Shown in pieces: positions 24,865-33,602 of a stretch of DNA of 64,000 bases. A model generated the notes under the pieces. The model made no database searches and was not told the origin of the DNA. It saw only the letters and a list, made by a program, of their open reading frames with translations. This DNA is from an uncultured Ruminococcus sp. (lineage in GTDB: Bacteria; Bacillota; Clostridia; Oscillospirales; Ruminococcaceae). The position numbers and the translations under genes were made by a program. Where the stretch lies: positions 1 to 64,000 of the forward strand of contig CAJTOG010000001.1 of NCBI GenBank assembly GCA_910577575.1, read 5' to 3'. Positions within the stretch are counted from its first letter, which is position 1. Every line of letters begins with the position of its first letter.

Positions 24865-25497
24865 ATGAAAACAGAATCATTAAAAAGTACATTTGCCAAA
24901 GCAATTGCCGCAGGAATCATGATAGGAACAGGCGGGATTGTATATCTTATGGCTGAAAACAAAATAATAGGAGCAATGCTTTTCAGCTTTGGGCTTTTTA
25001 CTATTATCCGCTCCGGTTTTGCACTGTATACAGGAAAAGTTGGTTATATACCCGAAAACAATCCAAAATACATAATTGAAGTAATTACTACGCTTGTGGG
25101 AAATATTGTTGGAACAGGTCTTATGGCAGGTCTTGTTCTACTTACCAGAATAGGCGGAAAAGTTCATGAAAATGCACAGAATGCCATGATTGCTAAACTT
25201 GGTGACGGTATGCCAAGCCGTTTCATACTCGGAATTTTCTGTGGCATGCTTATGTATCTGGCAGTTGACAATGCACGTGTATGCCGTGAAAAAAATTCAG
25301 ATACTTCACTTGTTTTCGGAACAGTTATCCCTGTAATGATTTTCATTATAAGCGGATTCAATCATTCAGTTGCCGACTGTTTCTATTTCTTTGCAGCATA
25401 CCCTGATATTGAGGGAATATTATATATTTTAACAGTCGCACTCGGAAATGCTGTAGGAGGAATGCTTATACCCCTCATGAAAAAATATCTCTTCTGA
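24865..25497 (+). CDS. Formate/nitrite transporter (FNT) family channel
   Basis: 210 residues, six membrane segments, a little shorter than FocA/NirC. Family features are the first helix 'FAKAIAAGIMIGTGGIVYL', 'GNIVGTGL' in the third segment, and the FNT signature in the sixth region: 'SGFNHSVADCFYFF' with the central His that gates anions, then 'GNAVGGML'. Probably exports or imports formate in this fermenter. Start ATG 24865 has AAGGAG; the frame from 24832 has none. Confidence 0.9.
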   Translation: MKTESLKSTFAKAIAAGIMIGTGGIVYLMAENKIIGAMLFSFGLFTIIRSGFALYTGKVGYIPENNPKYIIEVITTLVGNIVGTGLMAGLVLLTRIGGKVHENAQNAMIAKLGDGMPSRFILGIFCGMLMYLAVDNARVCREKNSDTSLVFGTVIPVMIFIISGFNHSVADCFYFFAAYPDIEGILYILTVALGNAVGGMLIPLMKKYLF

Positions 25498-25501
25498 ATA
25501 A

Positions 25502-25529
25502 AAAAGCAGGATTTTTACTTCCTGCTTTT
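25502..25529 (+). terminator. Terminator after the FNT gene
   Basis: AAAAGCAGG (25502-25510) pairs with CCTGCTTTT (25521-25529), directly after the stop codon. Confidence 0.75.
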
Positions 25530-25658
25530 CTTTATTATCATACATATTTTTTCAGATTCTTCTTTATCAATAACAATATTGAAAATTTTCTGCAATTATT
25601 ATATCATAATCTCCGACAATTTTCAATATTTATTTTTTAATAAAGATTTTTCTTTTTC

Positions 25659-25687
25659 TTGACAACCCTGTTAATAAGATATATAAT
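25659..25687 (+). promoter_or_regulatory. Promoter giving a leaderless GDPD message
   Basis: TTGACA (25659-25664) and TATAAT (25682-25687), spacer 17. The expected start of transcription, about 7 bases on, coincides with the ATG at 25694. Confidence 0.75.
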
Positions 25688-25693
25688 TAAAAT

Positions 25694-27511
25694 ATGAAAA
25701 AAAATTTTTTTAAATCTGTTGATATATTTCTAAAAGCTTTTCCTCATTTTATAATATTTGAACTGCTTTTCAAGCTCATGCTCATGACATTATGTATGCC
25801 AACACTTTCATTTCTGCTTAAACTTACCATGAAAATATCCGGAATAAATTATATTTCCGATGAAAAAATATGGATATACTTGAAAAACCCTGTATCACTT
25901 ATTTTTATAGTTCTTATTCTGCTCTTTACGGCTGCTTTCACATTTATAGAAATTTCAGCACTTACAGGTTGTTTTTCATGTTATGCAAAGAATGAAAAAA
26001 CAACTGTTGGCGGAATGTTTCGCATGGGATTCCTTGCACTCAAAAAAATTTTTAAAAAAGGTGGATTTACAAGCTTTTTAAAATTCATGGCTTTTATGCC
26101 TCTGGTTCAGGCAACACTTTCATCAAGTGTTTTCATGATACCTCTTATGCCAATTCTGAAAACAGCGTTCAAACCATTCGGCACTGCATTTGCTATTATT
26201 TCGTATGCAATTATACAGATACTGTTAATTTTTCTGGTAATTAATTATTGCTACAGTCTGCACTTTCTTATGCTTACAGACAAAAATTTTAAAGAATGCA
26301 CCAAACAAAGCAAACTTATAATTAACAGCAAAAAAAAAGAACAGGTTCTATCCATTATTCTATGGAATATATTTATGATTGCAGCCGCCGCACTCATAAC
26401 TTTTATTATCAGTTTTACAATTCTGTTATTCATTAAAGGATTTTCAAATCCAAGAAAAGCACTTTTATCAGCTGTCAAAGTTCTTCAATATGCAGGAAAA
26501 ATTTTTGCAGCAGTCTCTTCATTTCTTATTACTCCCGCTATAATATGTCGTCTTACAGGCAAGTTTTTTTCAGATATACCTACATCTGAAAACATAGTAC
26601 TTCCTGAGGCAAGATACAAAAGACTGCATACACTATCCAGAGTAATTATAATATTATCCCTCATACTGACAAATATTCTGTTTAATTATAAATATATGCA
26701 GGCCATTTATAAAGGAAATATCAGTCTCAGCATAGGAATTCTTACAAGAACCCAGATTACTGCACACAGGGGTTTTTCCAGAATTGCACCCGAAAATACA
26801 ATTTATGCTTTTGAAGCTGCCCTTGAAAGCGGAGCAGACTATATTGAACTTGATGTCCAGCTTTCTGCTGATGAACAGGTTGTTGTTTTTCACGATGAAA
26901 AATTAGACCGTGTAACAAACGGCAGTGGAAAACTCAGTGACTTTACCTATTCTGAACTTCAGAATTTTTCCGCAGGCTGTAAGTTCGGAAAAAACAATGA
27001 ATTCAATGATGCAAGAATACCGCTTCTTTCAGATGTTTTTGAACTCATAAGAGATAAAATCTTATTTAATATTGAAATAAAGAATTATGGTAATAATTAT
27101 CTTACTGCTGAAAAAACTGTATCACTCATTGAAGAATATGGTCTCGAAGATTCCTGTTATATAACTTCATTTTCATATAATATTCTTAAAGAAGTCAAAA
27201 AAATAAATCCCAATATAAAAACCGGACTCATATCAAATACTGCTGTAACTGCTTTTTCACAACTCAGATATATTGACGCTTTAAGCTTAAACCATATTTT
27301 TGTAAATTCATCTGTAGTAAACAATGCACACCAGAATGGAAAGCGTGTTTTTGTGTGGACTGTTGACAATACAAGCGATATGCAGAATATGATTGCAATG
27401 GGAGTTGATAATATTATAACAAACCGTCCAAATAAAACAGCAGAAATTATATATTCAAAAAGTATAAGTAATAAAATTTTAATGATATTCAAATCAATAT
27501 TTGGCACATAA
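25694..27511 (+). CDS. Membrane-anchored glycerophosphodiester phosphodiesterase
   Basis: 605 residues. The first ~330 residues hold six to eight membrane segments (GPDPase_memb-type domain). The C-terminal catalytic TIM-barrel starts at about 355 with TAHRGFSRIAPENT (catalytic His and Glu), then 'YIELDVQLSADEQVVVFHDE' with metal ligands and second His, and ends with 'VFVWTVDN' and 'GVDNIITNRP'. Hydrolyses glycerophosphodiesters, probably from lipids or teichoic acid, at the membrane. There is no SD before ATG 25694, and the next in-frame ATG is 28 codons downstream inside the membrane domain. Confidence 0.92.
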   Translation: MKKNFFKSVDIFLKAFPHFIIFELLFKLMLMTLCMPTLSFLLKLTMKISGINYISDEKIWIYLKNPVSLIFIVLILLFTAAFTFIEISALTGCFSCYAKNEKTTVGGMFRMGFLALKKIFKKGGFTSFLKFMAFMPLVQATLSSSVFMIPLMPILKTAFKPFGTAFAIISYAIIQILLIFLVINYCYSLHFLMLTDKNFKECTKQSKLIINSKKKEQVLSIILWNIFMIAAAALITFIISFTILLFIKGFSNPRKALLSAVKVLQYAGKIFAAVSSFLITPAIICRLTGKFFSDIPTSENIVLPEARYKRLHTLSRVIIILSLILTNILFNYKYMQAIYKGNISLSIGILTRTQITAHRGFSRIAPENTIYAFEAALESGADYIELDVQLSADEQVVVFHDEKLDRVTNGSGKLSDFTYSELQNFSAGCKFGKNNEFNDARIPLLSDVFELIRDKILFNIEIKNYGNNYLTAEKTVSLIEEYGLEDSCYITSFSYNILKEVKKINPNIKTGLISNTAVTAFSQLRYIDALSLNHIFVNSSVVNNAHQNGKRVFVWTVDNTSDMQNMIAMGVDNIITNRPNKTAEIIYSKSISNKILMIFKSIFGT

Positions 27512-27517
27512 ATAAAA

Positions 27518-27546
27518 AATGCTGTATCACACTCAGATACAGCATT
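27518..27546 (+). terminator. Terminator after the GDPD gene
   Basis: AATGCTGTATC (27518-27528) pairs with GATACAGCATT (27536-27546), followed by AATATTTTAAT. Confidence 0.7.
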
Positions 27547-27579
27547 AATATTTTAATATGATTAAATTTATAGTGTGAA

Positions 27580-27657
27580 CTATCCATTGTCTAAAGCCAA
27601 TGGGATTTCTGCTTCAATGTTCTCGTAATCTACTAACTCCACAGACATAAATTCGGA
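27580..27657 (-). mobile_element. IS200/IS605-type right-end remnant, copy A
   Basis: The minus strand encodes a 25-codon tail (SEFMSVELVDYENIEAEIPL then ALDNG, stop TAG at 27580-27582), styled like a TnpB C-terminus. It ends in a hairpin CCATTG..CAATGG (27584-27603). Bases 27583-27611 match 36427-36455 at 26 of 29 positions. No transposase gene remains. Confidence 0.5.
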
Positions 27658-27682
27658 CAGTTACTGCCTTATTTATATGTCA

Positions 27683-28003
27683 TTATGCTTTTACTTCAAT
27701 TTGAATGCCATCGATTTCAACAGAAATATCTTTATTTTTCAGAATATCAGTAATAAGACTGCATATTACAGGGGAAGTATTATTTATAATTTTTGTAATA
27801 ATATTGTCCTTAATGTTATCGGGAATTTCTGAAAATACGATATCAATTGCAGTATCGACAATAGTCTGTATTCTGTAATCATCACAAAGTTTTACATTAT
27901 CTTTGATTAGTGGAACAAGTTTTTTGTATTCTTCAAAACTGACATTCAGTTTTATATTGAGACTCCTTTTATCTGTATTTTCCAGTTGAATATTATCAAT
28001 CAT
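27683..28003 (-). CDS. Hypothetical protein, helical
   Basis: 106 residues, acidic, with no signal or membrane segment. Two predicted helical stretches ('SFEEYKKLVPLIKDNVKL', 'IVDTAIDIVFSEIP') are followed by a short beta tail 'ISVEIDGIQIEVKA'. No family is recognised. It follows thrS and the 58-residue frame on the same strand with a weak SD (AAAGAAG), and the tandem layout suggests one transcript. It could belong to a small accessory pair. Confidence 0.5.
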   Translation of the reverse strand: MIDNIQLENTDKRSLNIKLNVSFEEYKKLVPLIKDNVKLCDDYRIQTIVDTAIDIVFSEIPDNIKDNIITKIINNTSPVICSLITDILKNKDISVEIDGIQIEVKA

Positions 28004-28044
28004 AACAGGAACTTCTTTCTCAGAAAGAAATTTATTAGCTTTTT

Positions 28045-28221
28045 TTAAATAACCCTATCAATTTCGCGGAAAAACCTAACAATAAACTTTTCAAGCAGTT
28101 TTTTCAATACTGACAGAAAGAACTTTGCACCCTTTCCGTAAAAGTTATTTTTTATAAAACTTATTATACCCTTTAGATCACAACTTTCTATTTCAATATC
28201 TGCATCAATTTTCTTAATCAT
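28045..28221 (-). CDS. 58-residue basic protein coupled to thrS
   Basis: ATG 28221 overlaps the thrS stop (ATGA), so ribosomes finishing thrS can restart here. The peptide starts MIKKIDADIEIESCDLKGII, is Lys/Phe-rich in the middle ('FIKNNFYGKGAKFFLSVLKK') and ends FFREIDRVI. An amphipathic helix is likely at about 30-55. Not recognised; probably cytosolic or membrane-edge. Confidence 0.45.
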   Translation of the reverse strand: MIKKIDADIEIESCDLKGIISFIKNNFYGKGAKFFLSVLKKLLEKFIVRFFREIDRVI

Positions 28222-30173
28222 CTTACTTTTTTAGCAATGTCATCAATAAGTTTATTCAAAAGCTCCTGCTGTGTCATTGAACCCAAATCGCCTTCACGTC
28301 TTGATGTAACAGAAACAGTGGAGTTTTCAAGTTCCTTGTCGCCGACTGTAATCCACATCGGAAGCTTTTCAAGTCTTGCATCACGTACTTTCTTACCAAC
28401 TTTTTCAGCCCTGTCATCAATTGAACATCTGATACCTGCTGATTCAAGTTTACTCATAAGTTCATGACAGTAGTCAAGATGCCTGTCAGCAACGGGAACT
28501 ATCCTCACCTGCTCCGGAGCAATCCATAATGGCATGGCACCTGCATATTTCTCAATCATATATGCAAGTGTACGCTCATAACAACCGAGAGATGTTCTGT
28601 GTATAATATATGGACGCTTTTTAGTACCGTCTGCATCAATATATTCCATTCCGAAACGTTCAGCAAGAAGCATATCAATCTGAATTGTAACAAGAGTATC
28701 TTCCTTGCCATATACGTTTTTGTACTGAATATCAAGCTTAGGACCATAAAAAGCTGCTTCATCAATTCCTATTTCGTATTCAACACCAAGATGGTCAAGA
28801 ATCTTAGCCATAGCTGACTGTGCTTCCTCCCACTGTTCAGCAGTACCCTCATACTTGTTTTTGGGATTTGCAGGGTCCCACTGTGAAAAACGGAATGTAC
28901 AGTCTTCAAGAAGACCGACTGTTCCAAGAATATACTTTGCAAGCTCAAGACATTCCTTGAACTCCTCCTCAAGCTGTTCCGGACGGAGAATATAATGCCC
29001 CTCAGAAATAGTAAATTGACGGACACGGATAAGTCCATGCATTTCACCACTATCCTCTTTTCTGAATAGTGTTGAAGTTTCAGTCAGTCTCATAGGCAAG
29101 TCACGATATGAACGCTGTCTGTTCAGGAATACCTGATACTGAAACGGACAAGTCATAGGACGGAGTGCAAAACATTCTTTAGTTTCATCGTCAGGGTTGC
29201 CAAGAACAAACATTCCATCAAGATAATGGTCCCAGTGTCCTGAAATTTTATAAAGTTCTCTTTTAGCCAAATAAGGTGTTTTTGTAAGCATACAGCCACG
29301 CTTTGCTTCTTCATCTTCAACCCATCTCTGAAGTATCTGAATAACCTTTGCACCCTTTGGCAAAAGTATTGGAAGACCTTGTCCGATATAATCAACTGTT
29401 GTGAAGTATTCAAGTTCACGTCCAAGCTTGTTATGGTCACGGAGTTTTGCCTCTTCACGCTGTTTTATATCAGCTTCAAGGTCTGCACTCTTCGGATAAG
29501 CAACCGCATAAACACGGGAAAGCATCTTGTTTTTCTCCGAGCCTCTCCAGTATGCACCGGTACATGAAAGAAGTTTAAATGCCTTTACAGGTGCAGTTGT
29601 CATAAGATGAGGTCCTGCACACAAATCAACAAATTCACCCTGTTTATAAAATGAAATCGGCTCACCCTTGCCAACGTGTTCTTCACAAAGCTCTACTTTA
29701 TAAGGTTCGTTCATTTCATTCAATTTCTTAACAGCTTCCTCCGGAGAAAGTTCAAACTGTTCCAGAGCAAGACCTTCTTTGACAATTTTCTTCATTTCAC
29801 ACTCAATTTTGTCAAGCTCTTCCTGAGTAAAAGGCTTTTCAAGGTCAAAATCATAGTAAAAACCGTTATCTATAGCAGGACCTATAGCAAGCTTGGCTTC
29901 TGGATAAAGTCTTTTAACAGCCTGAGCAAGAATATGTGAAGCCGTATGCCAGAAAGTTCTCTTGCCATCTACTGAATCAAAAGTGCATACTTCAAATTCA
30001 CAGTCACTGTCAATAACAGTACGAAGGTCTTTTACTTCACCATTGATTTTTACACAGCATGAAGCCTTATAAAGCCCCATTCCTATGCCTTTGATTATTT
30101 CATATGCAGGTACAGCAGACTCAATTTCCCTGATACTGCCATCTTTTAAAGTTAATTTTATCATTTCAGACAC
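28218..30173 (-). CDS. thrS: Threonyl-tRNA synthetase
   Basis: 651 residues, full length. Domains in order: TGS (1-60), the editing domain with HTASHILAQAV near 76 and the later Cys/His zinc-like set of the second editing motif ('GPHLMTTAP'), class II catalytic core (about 270-540) with 'RPMTCPFQ' holding the zinc Cys, and an anticodon-binding domain from about 545 ('VRIVPVADRH'). No T-box leader is visible; the gene lies 5 bases after a small conserved-looking gene, so control must come from further upstream. Confidence 0.97.
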   Translation of the reverse strand: MSEMIKLTLKDGSIREIESAVPAYEIIKGIGMGLYKASCCVKINGEVKDLRTVIDSDCEFEVCTFDSVDGKRTFWHTASHILAQAVKRLYPEAKLAIGPAIDNGFYYDFDLEKPFTQEELDKIECEMKKIVKEGLALEQFELSPEEAVKKLNEMNEPYKVELCEEHVGKGEPISFYKQGEFVDLCAGPHLMTTAPVKAFKLLSCTGAYWRGSEKNKMLSRVYAVAYPKSADLEADIKQREEAKLRDHNKLGRELEYFTTVDYIGQGLPILLPKGAKVIQILQRWVEDEEAKRGCMLTKTPYLAKRELYKISGHWDHYLDGMFVLGNPDDETKECFALRPMTCPFQYQVFLNRQRSYRDLPMRLTETSTLFRKEDSGEMHGLIRVRQFTISEGHYILRPEQLEEEFKECLELAKYILGTVGLLEDCTFRFSQWDPANPKNKYEGTAEQWEEAQSAMAKILDHLGVEYEIGIDEAAFYGPKLDIQYKNVYGKEDTLVTIQIDMLLAERFGMEYIDADGTKKRPYIIHRTSLGCYERTLAYMIEKYAGAMPLWIAPEQVRIVPVADRHLDYCHELMSKLESAGIRCSIDDRAEKVGKKVRDARLEKLPMWITVGDKELENSTVSVTSRREGDLGSMTQQELLNKLIDDIAKKVR

Positions 30174-30177
30174 TCCC

Positions 30178-30549
30178 TTAATTTCTGCTTATTATTTCAA
30201 ATTCATCATTGTAAAGCTCTATATCAACAGCTTCCATATATCCGTCACTACTTGAAACAGTAAAACACACAACAATTTCATCGTCATCAATATCAACATA
30301 AATACTTTCAAGGCATATATACTTTGAAAGAATCTCTTCCGCTCCGTTATAAAGTCCCTCATCAACAATAATTCCGGAAATCTTGGTTTTTCCGCCATTA
30401 ACCGATTCAAGCTGCATTGCAATACTGCTGAGATTATCAATAATGTTCTGTTCATTTTCAGTATAAAAACGTACAGTCATCATTTTATCCCATAGCTTGT
30501 ACGGAAGTTCAAAAGCTTCCTGTTGTTCATTATAAACTATATTGCTCAT
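30178..30549 (-). CDS. Hypothetical acidic protein upstream of thrS
   Basis: 123 residues, acidic and soluble. A strand-rich C-terminal half ('LESIYVDIDDDEIVVCFTVS') follows a helical centre. No family is recognised. Start ATG 30549 has AAGGAG 8 bases upstream; the longer frame to 30585 lacks an SD. It ends 5 bases before thrS, so they are very likely co-transcribed. Confidence 0.6.
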   Translation of the reverse strand: MSNIVYNEQQEAFELPYKLWDKMMTVRFYTENEQNIIDNLSSIAMQLESVNGGKTKISGIIVDEGLYNGAEEILSKYICLESIYVDIDDDEIVVCFTVSSSDGYMEAVDIELYNDEFEIISRN

Positions 30550-30633
30550 AAATTCACTCCTTACGTAATATTCTATATTAATCATTATACATTGTTATTT
30601 TAATTTTGTCAATAAGACAGAACTGTATTTTAA

Positions 30634-30664
30634 AAAACCGATGGCATAAACCCATCGGTTTTTA
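30634..30664 (-). terminator. Terminator after the M23-dockerin gene
   Basis: AAAACCGATGG pairs with CCATCGGTTTT around a 7-base loop (30634-30664). The symmetrical A- and T-runs allow termination from either side. Confidence 0.75.
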
Positions 30665-30694
30665 TTGGATTAATAAACAGTCAAGAGATTTATT

Positions 30695-31999
30695 TCATAT
30701 TTTTGATAAACTTTCAACTATCTTCTTACGCATCATTATCATATCACAGAAGTCAACAAGTGAATCCTTGTTGATATCAGCATAAATATACTGTTCTGTA
30801 TTAAAATCACTGATTCCAAGAAGATATGACTGGAGCAATACAAGGTCTGAAATAGTAATTGCACCATCGTTGTTTATATCTCCTGAAATTTTATTCTCAT
30901 CTTCTCCCACATAGAAAATTGAATTTATAAGAGTAAATTTCTCACCTGTTTCATCTTCTGCTTCAATTCTATAAATATATGAACCCGAGTCAAGCCTGTT
31001 GAAACAAATTTGTTTGTCAAAACTTTCTGATAAATCATATTCAAGACAATTATTATCAGGAAAAGCTTCAAAGGTTTCTGATTCAGTTACTCCATCGCTT
31101 TCATAGACTCCACCCCATATGTGTTTTATCGGAAGATTTGAAGTTATAAATCCGCTGATACTGAATTTTGAACCGACTTCCATCTTCCCTAATGGAAGAG
31201 AAACTTCTGAAATATTCATATCCGAAATAATATCTTCAGTCTTTTCAAGAAACTCCATAGAACAGAATCCATTTATACCATTGTATTCAATATGAGCCCA
31301 TTCTCCGTCAGATTTTATAACCCTTACTTCTGAATTAGGAGAAATTTTTCCTAATGATTCATAATTTGAACCGTGGCCACTCCGTATATTAAGATATGTT
31401 TCAACATTTTTTGTTGTATAAAGTCCGGAATAATCAAATGAACAGGAACATTCAGAATTATTACTATTATCATTTCCTGTATTATTATTACTGCCGTCAT
31501 ATGTAAAACAAGTTAATGGGTCGTAATAAGTTACAGAAGGAAAACCGCCAAGAAGGCTGTCGCATATACCGAAATGCAAGTGATTTCCGCTTGAAACACC
31601 AGTACTTCCTACATATCCGATGACATCTCCCTGTTGAACTGTCTGACCATCATAAACAGCCATGGATGAACAATGTGCATAAAATGTATATAAATTCAAA
31701 TCTTCATGCCAAAGTATAATAAGATAACCATAATCACCCTTCCAATCAGCCGAAATACATACACCATCATGTACAGCATATATATTTGCACTGTAATCGG
31801 CAGAAATATCTATAGCATTATGTGCACCTGAATAATCGTTATAATTTCTTTCCGGATTAAAATATGTTGTTATATTCTGATACTGACTGTCAAGGGGCCA
31901 TAATGCCGAATAAGAAGCATCAGCACTAAAACTTAAAGGAGTAAAAATTGTTAAAATAAGAGAGATAAGAATTGCAGAAAATCTTTTAATCATCTTCAT
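30695..31999 (-). CDS. Secreted M23 peptidase with SH3b and dockerin
   Basis: 434 residues. Signal peptide to about 28 (LTIFTPLSFSADA). M23 metallopeptidase domain (about 35-165) with zinc ligands H-x3-D in HNAIDIS and HLHFG; these enzymes cut peptidoglycan cross-bridges. A Ser/Asn-rich linker follows, then a bacterial SH3 domain (about 195-250, 'YLNIRSGHGSNYESLGKI'), a beta-rich module (about 262-365) and a type I dockerin (about 372-430) with GDINNDGAITISDLVLLQSY and ADINKDSLVDFCDMIMMRKK calcium loops. Starts 3 bases from the proS stop. It would be docked on a cohesin scaffold or the wall. Confidence 0.92.
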   Translation of the reverse strand: MKMIKRFSAILISLILTIFTPLSFSADASYSALWPLDSQYQNITTYFNPERNYNDYSGAHNAIDISADYSANIYAVHDGVCISADWKGDYGYLIILWHEDLNLYTFYAHCSSMAVYDGQTVQQGDVIGYVGSTGVSSGNHLHFGICDSLLGGFPSVTYYDPLTCFTYDGSNNNTGNDNSNNSECSCSFDYSGLYTTKNVETYLNIRSGHGSNYESLGKISPNSEVRVIKSDGEWAHIEYNGINGFCSMEFLEKTEDIISDMNISEVSLPLGKMEVGSKFSISGFITSNLPIKHIWGGVYESDGVTESETFEAFPDNNCLEYDLSESFDKQICFNRLDSGSYIYRIEAEDETGEKFTLINSIFYVGEDENKISGDINNDGAITISDLVLLQSYLLGISDFNTEQYIYADINKDSLVDFCDMIMMRKKIVESLSKI

Positions 32000-32001
32000 A
32001 C

Positions 32002-33444
32002 TCAATATGCCTTACCCCAATAAACCATAGTTTTTGCTGGTTTTCCACAGCATACGCAAACATCTGAAATTCTCTCCTGCATGAAAGGAATACAGCGTGA
32101 ACCTACCCCTGTTTTTTCCTTTACCTCATCTTCGCATGACTCTTCGCCACACCACATGGCTTTGATAAATCCATCACCATTTTCTTTAAGTGACTTATTT
32201 ATTTCCTCAATTGTTGTACATGAATATGTTCTGCTGTTCATATTTTCAAGAGCCTTCTGATACATACCGTCATGAGCTTCTTTAAGCTTCTGAGCAACAG
32301 CGGATTCAAGCTCATCAAGTGAAACAATTATCTTCTCGCCGTTCCAGCGTGATGCAATCACACACTGATTTGCTTCAATATCCTTAGGACCGATTTCAAC
32401 ACGCACCGGAACGCCCTTCATTTCATATTCAGCAAATTTCCAGCCTGGTGAATTTTCACTGTCATCAATCTTGACCCTTAAACCGCTCGATTTAAGACGC
32501 TTGAAAAGTTCGTCTGCTTTGTCAAGTACGCCTTCTTTATGCTGTGCAATCGGAATAATCACTGCCTGAACAGGTGCAACAGCAGGAGGCAGAACAAGAC
32601 CATTATCGTCACCGTGAGTCATGATAACTGCACCGATAAGACGTGTAGTAACCCCCCAGCTTGTCTGATGTGGAAATACATGCTTGTTCTCCTTGTCTGT
32701 ATATTCAATTCCAAAAGCCTGAGCAAAACCGTCACCGAAATAATGTGAAGTACCAGCCTGCAATGCCTTTCCGTCGTGCATAAGTGCTTCAATTGCATAT
32801 GTGGATACAGCACCTGCAAATTTATCGCTTTCAGTCTTTTTTCCCTTTACTACAGGCATAGCAAGTGCTTCTTCACAAAACTTGGCATATACATTAAGCA
32901 TACGTTCTGTTTCTTCTATAGCTTCCTGAGCTGTAGCGTGGATAGTATGACCCTCCTGCCAGAGAAATTCCCTTGAACGCAGGAACGGACGTGTGGTTTT
33001 TTCCCATCTTACAACATTTACCCACTGATTATAAAGTTTTGGCAAGTCACGGTATGAATGGATTATATTTGCATAATGTTCGCAGAAAAGAGTTTCAGAA
33101 GTAGGACGAACACAGAGCCTGTCTTCAAGCTTTTCGCTTCCGCCATGAGTTACCCATGCAACTTCCGGTGCAAATCCTTCTACATGGTCCTTTTCCTTCT
33201 GCAGCAGACTTTCAGGTATAAAAAGAGGCATACACACATTTTCGTGACCTGTTTCCTTGAACATACTGTCAAGAATATGCTGAATATTCTCCCATATTGC
33301 ATATCCGTAAGGACGTATTACCATACAGCCTTTTACACTTGTATATTCAACAAGTTCCGCTTTCTTGCATATATCAGTATACCACTGTGCAAAATCCTCG
33401 TTCATTGAAGTTATTGCAGTAACCATTTTTTTATCTTTTGCCAT
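32002..33444 (-). CDS. proS: Prolyl-tRNA synthetase, archaeal/eukaryal (type 3) form
   Basis: 480 residues. The short ProRS lacking the bacterial editing insert: after motif 1 (PYGYAIWENIQ) comes motif 2 (RPTSETLFCEHY), then WQEGHTIHAT, an HGDDNGLVLPP motif 3 region near 300, and a C-terminal zinc-like domain with Cys residues ending KTMVYWGKAY, typical for type 3. Start ATG 33444 has AAAGGAAAGGAAG upstream; the frame to 33498 is not used. Own strong promoter. Confidence 0.96.
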   Translation of the reverse strand: MAKDKKMVTAITSMNEDFAQWYTDICKKAELVEYTSVKGCMVIRPYGYAIWENIQHILDSMFKETGHENVCMPLFIPESLLQKEKDHVEGFAPEVAWVTHGGSEKLEDRLCVRPTSETLFCEHYANIIHSYRDLPKLYNQWVNVVRWEKTTRPFLRSREFLWQEGHTIHATAQEAIEETERMLNVYAKFCEEALAMPVVKGKKTESDKFAGAVSTYAIEALMHDGKALQAGTSHYFGDGFAQAFGIEYTDKENKHVFPHQTSWGVTTRLIGAVIMTHGDDNGLVLPPAVAPVQAVIIPIAQHKEGVLDKADELFKRLKSSGLRVKIDDSENSPGWKFAEYEMKGVPVRVEIGPKDIEANQCVIASRWNGEKIIVSLDELESAVAQKLKEAHDGMYQKALENMNSRTYSCTTIEEINKSLKENGDGFIKAMWCGEESCEDEVKEKTGVGSRCIPFMQERISDVCVCCGKPAKTMVYWGKAY

Positions 33445-33477
33445 TATAAACTTCCTTTCCTTTTTTGTTTGATATAT

Positions 33478-33506
33478 ATTATAGCACGTTAATTCCAAAT
33501 TGTCAA
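33478..33506 (-). promoter_or_regulatory. proS promoter
   Basis: TTGACA (33501-33506) and TATAAT (33478-33483) on the minus strand, spacer 17. The leader to proS is only about 27 bases, too short for a T-box. Confidence 0.8.
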
Positions 33507-33543
33507 TTATTTTCTTTACAATATGGTTTTATATACATATTAC

Positions 33544-33572
33544 TTGATAATTTATGGATTTCATAATATAAT
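33544..33572 (+). promoter_or_regulatory. Promoter for the amidase-dockerin gene
   Basis: TTGATA (33544-33549) and TATAAT (33567-33572), spacer 17, followed by CGGAGGA before ATG 33603. Confidence 0.75.
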
Positions 33573-33602
33573 AATATACAGCAAGAAACGGAGGAAAATT
33601 AT

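Noticed and set aside
33445..33506. T-box leader before proS (and thrS)
   Set aside because: The proS leader is about 27 bases. thrS directly follows another gene. No T-box sequence was found at either.
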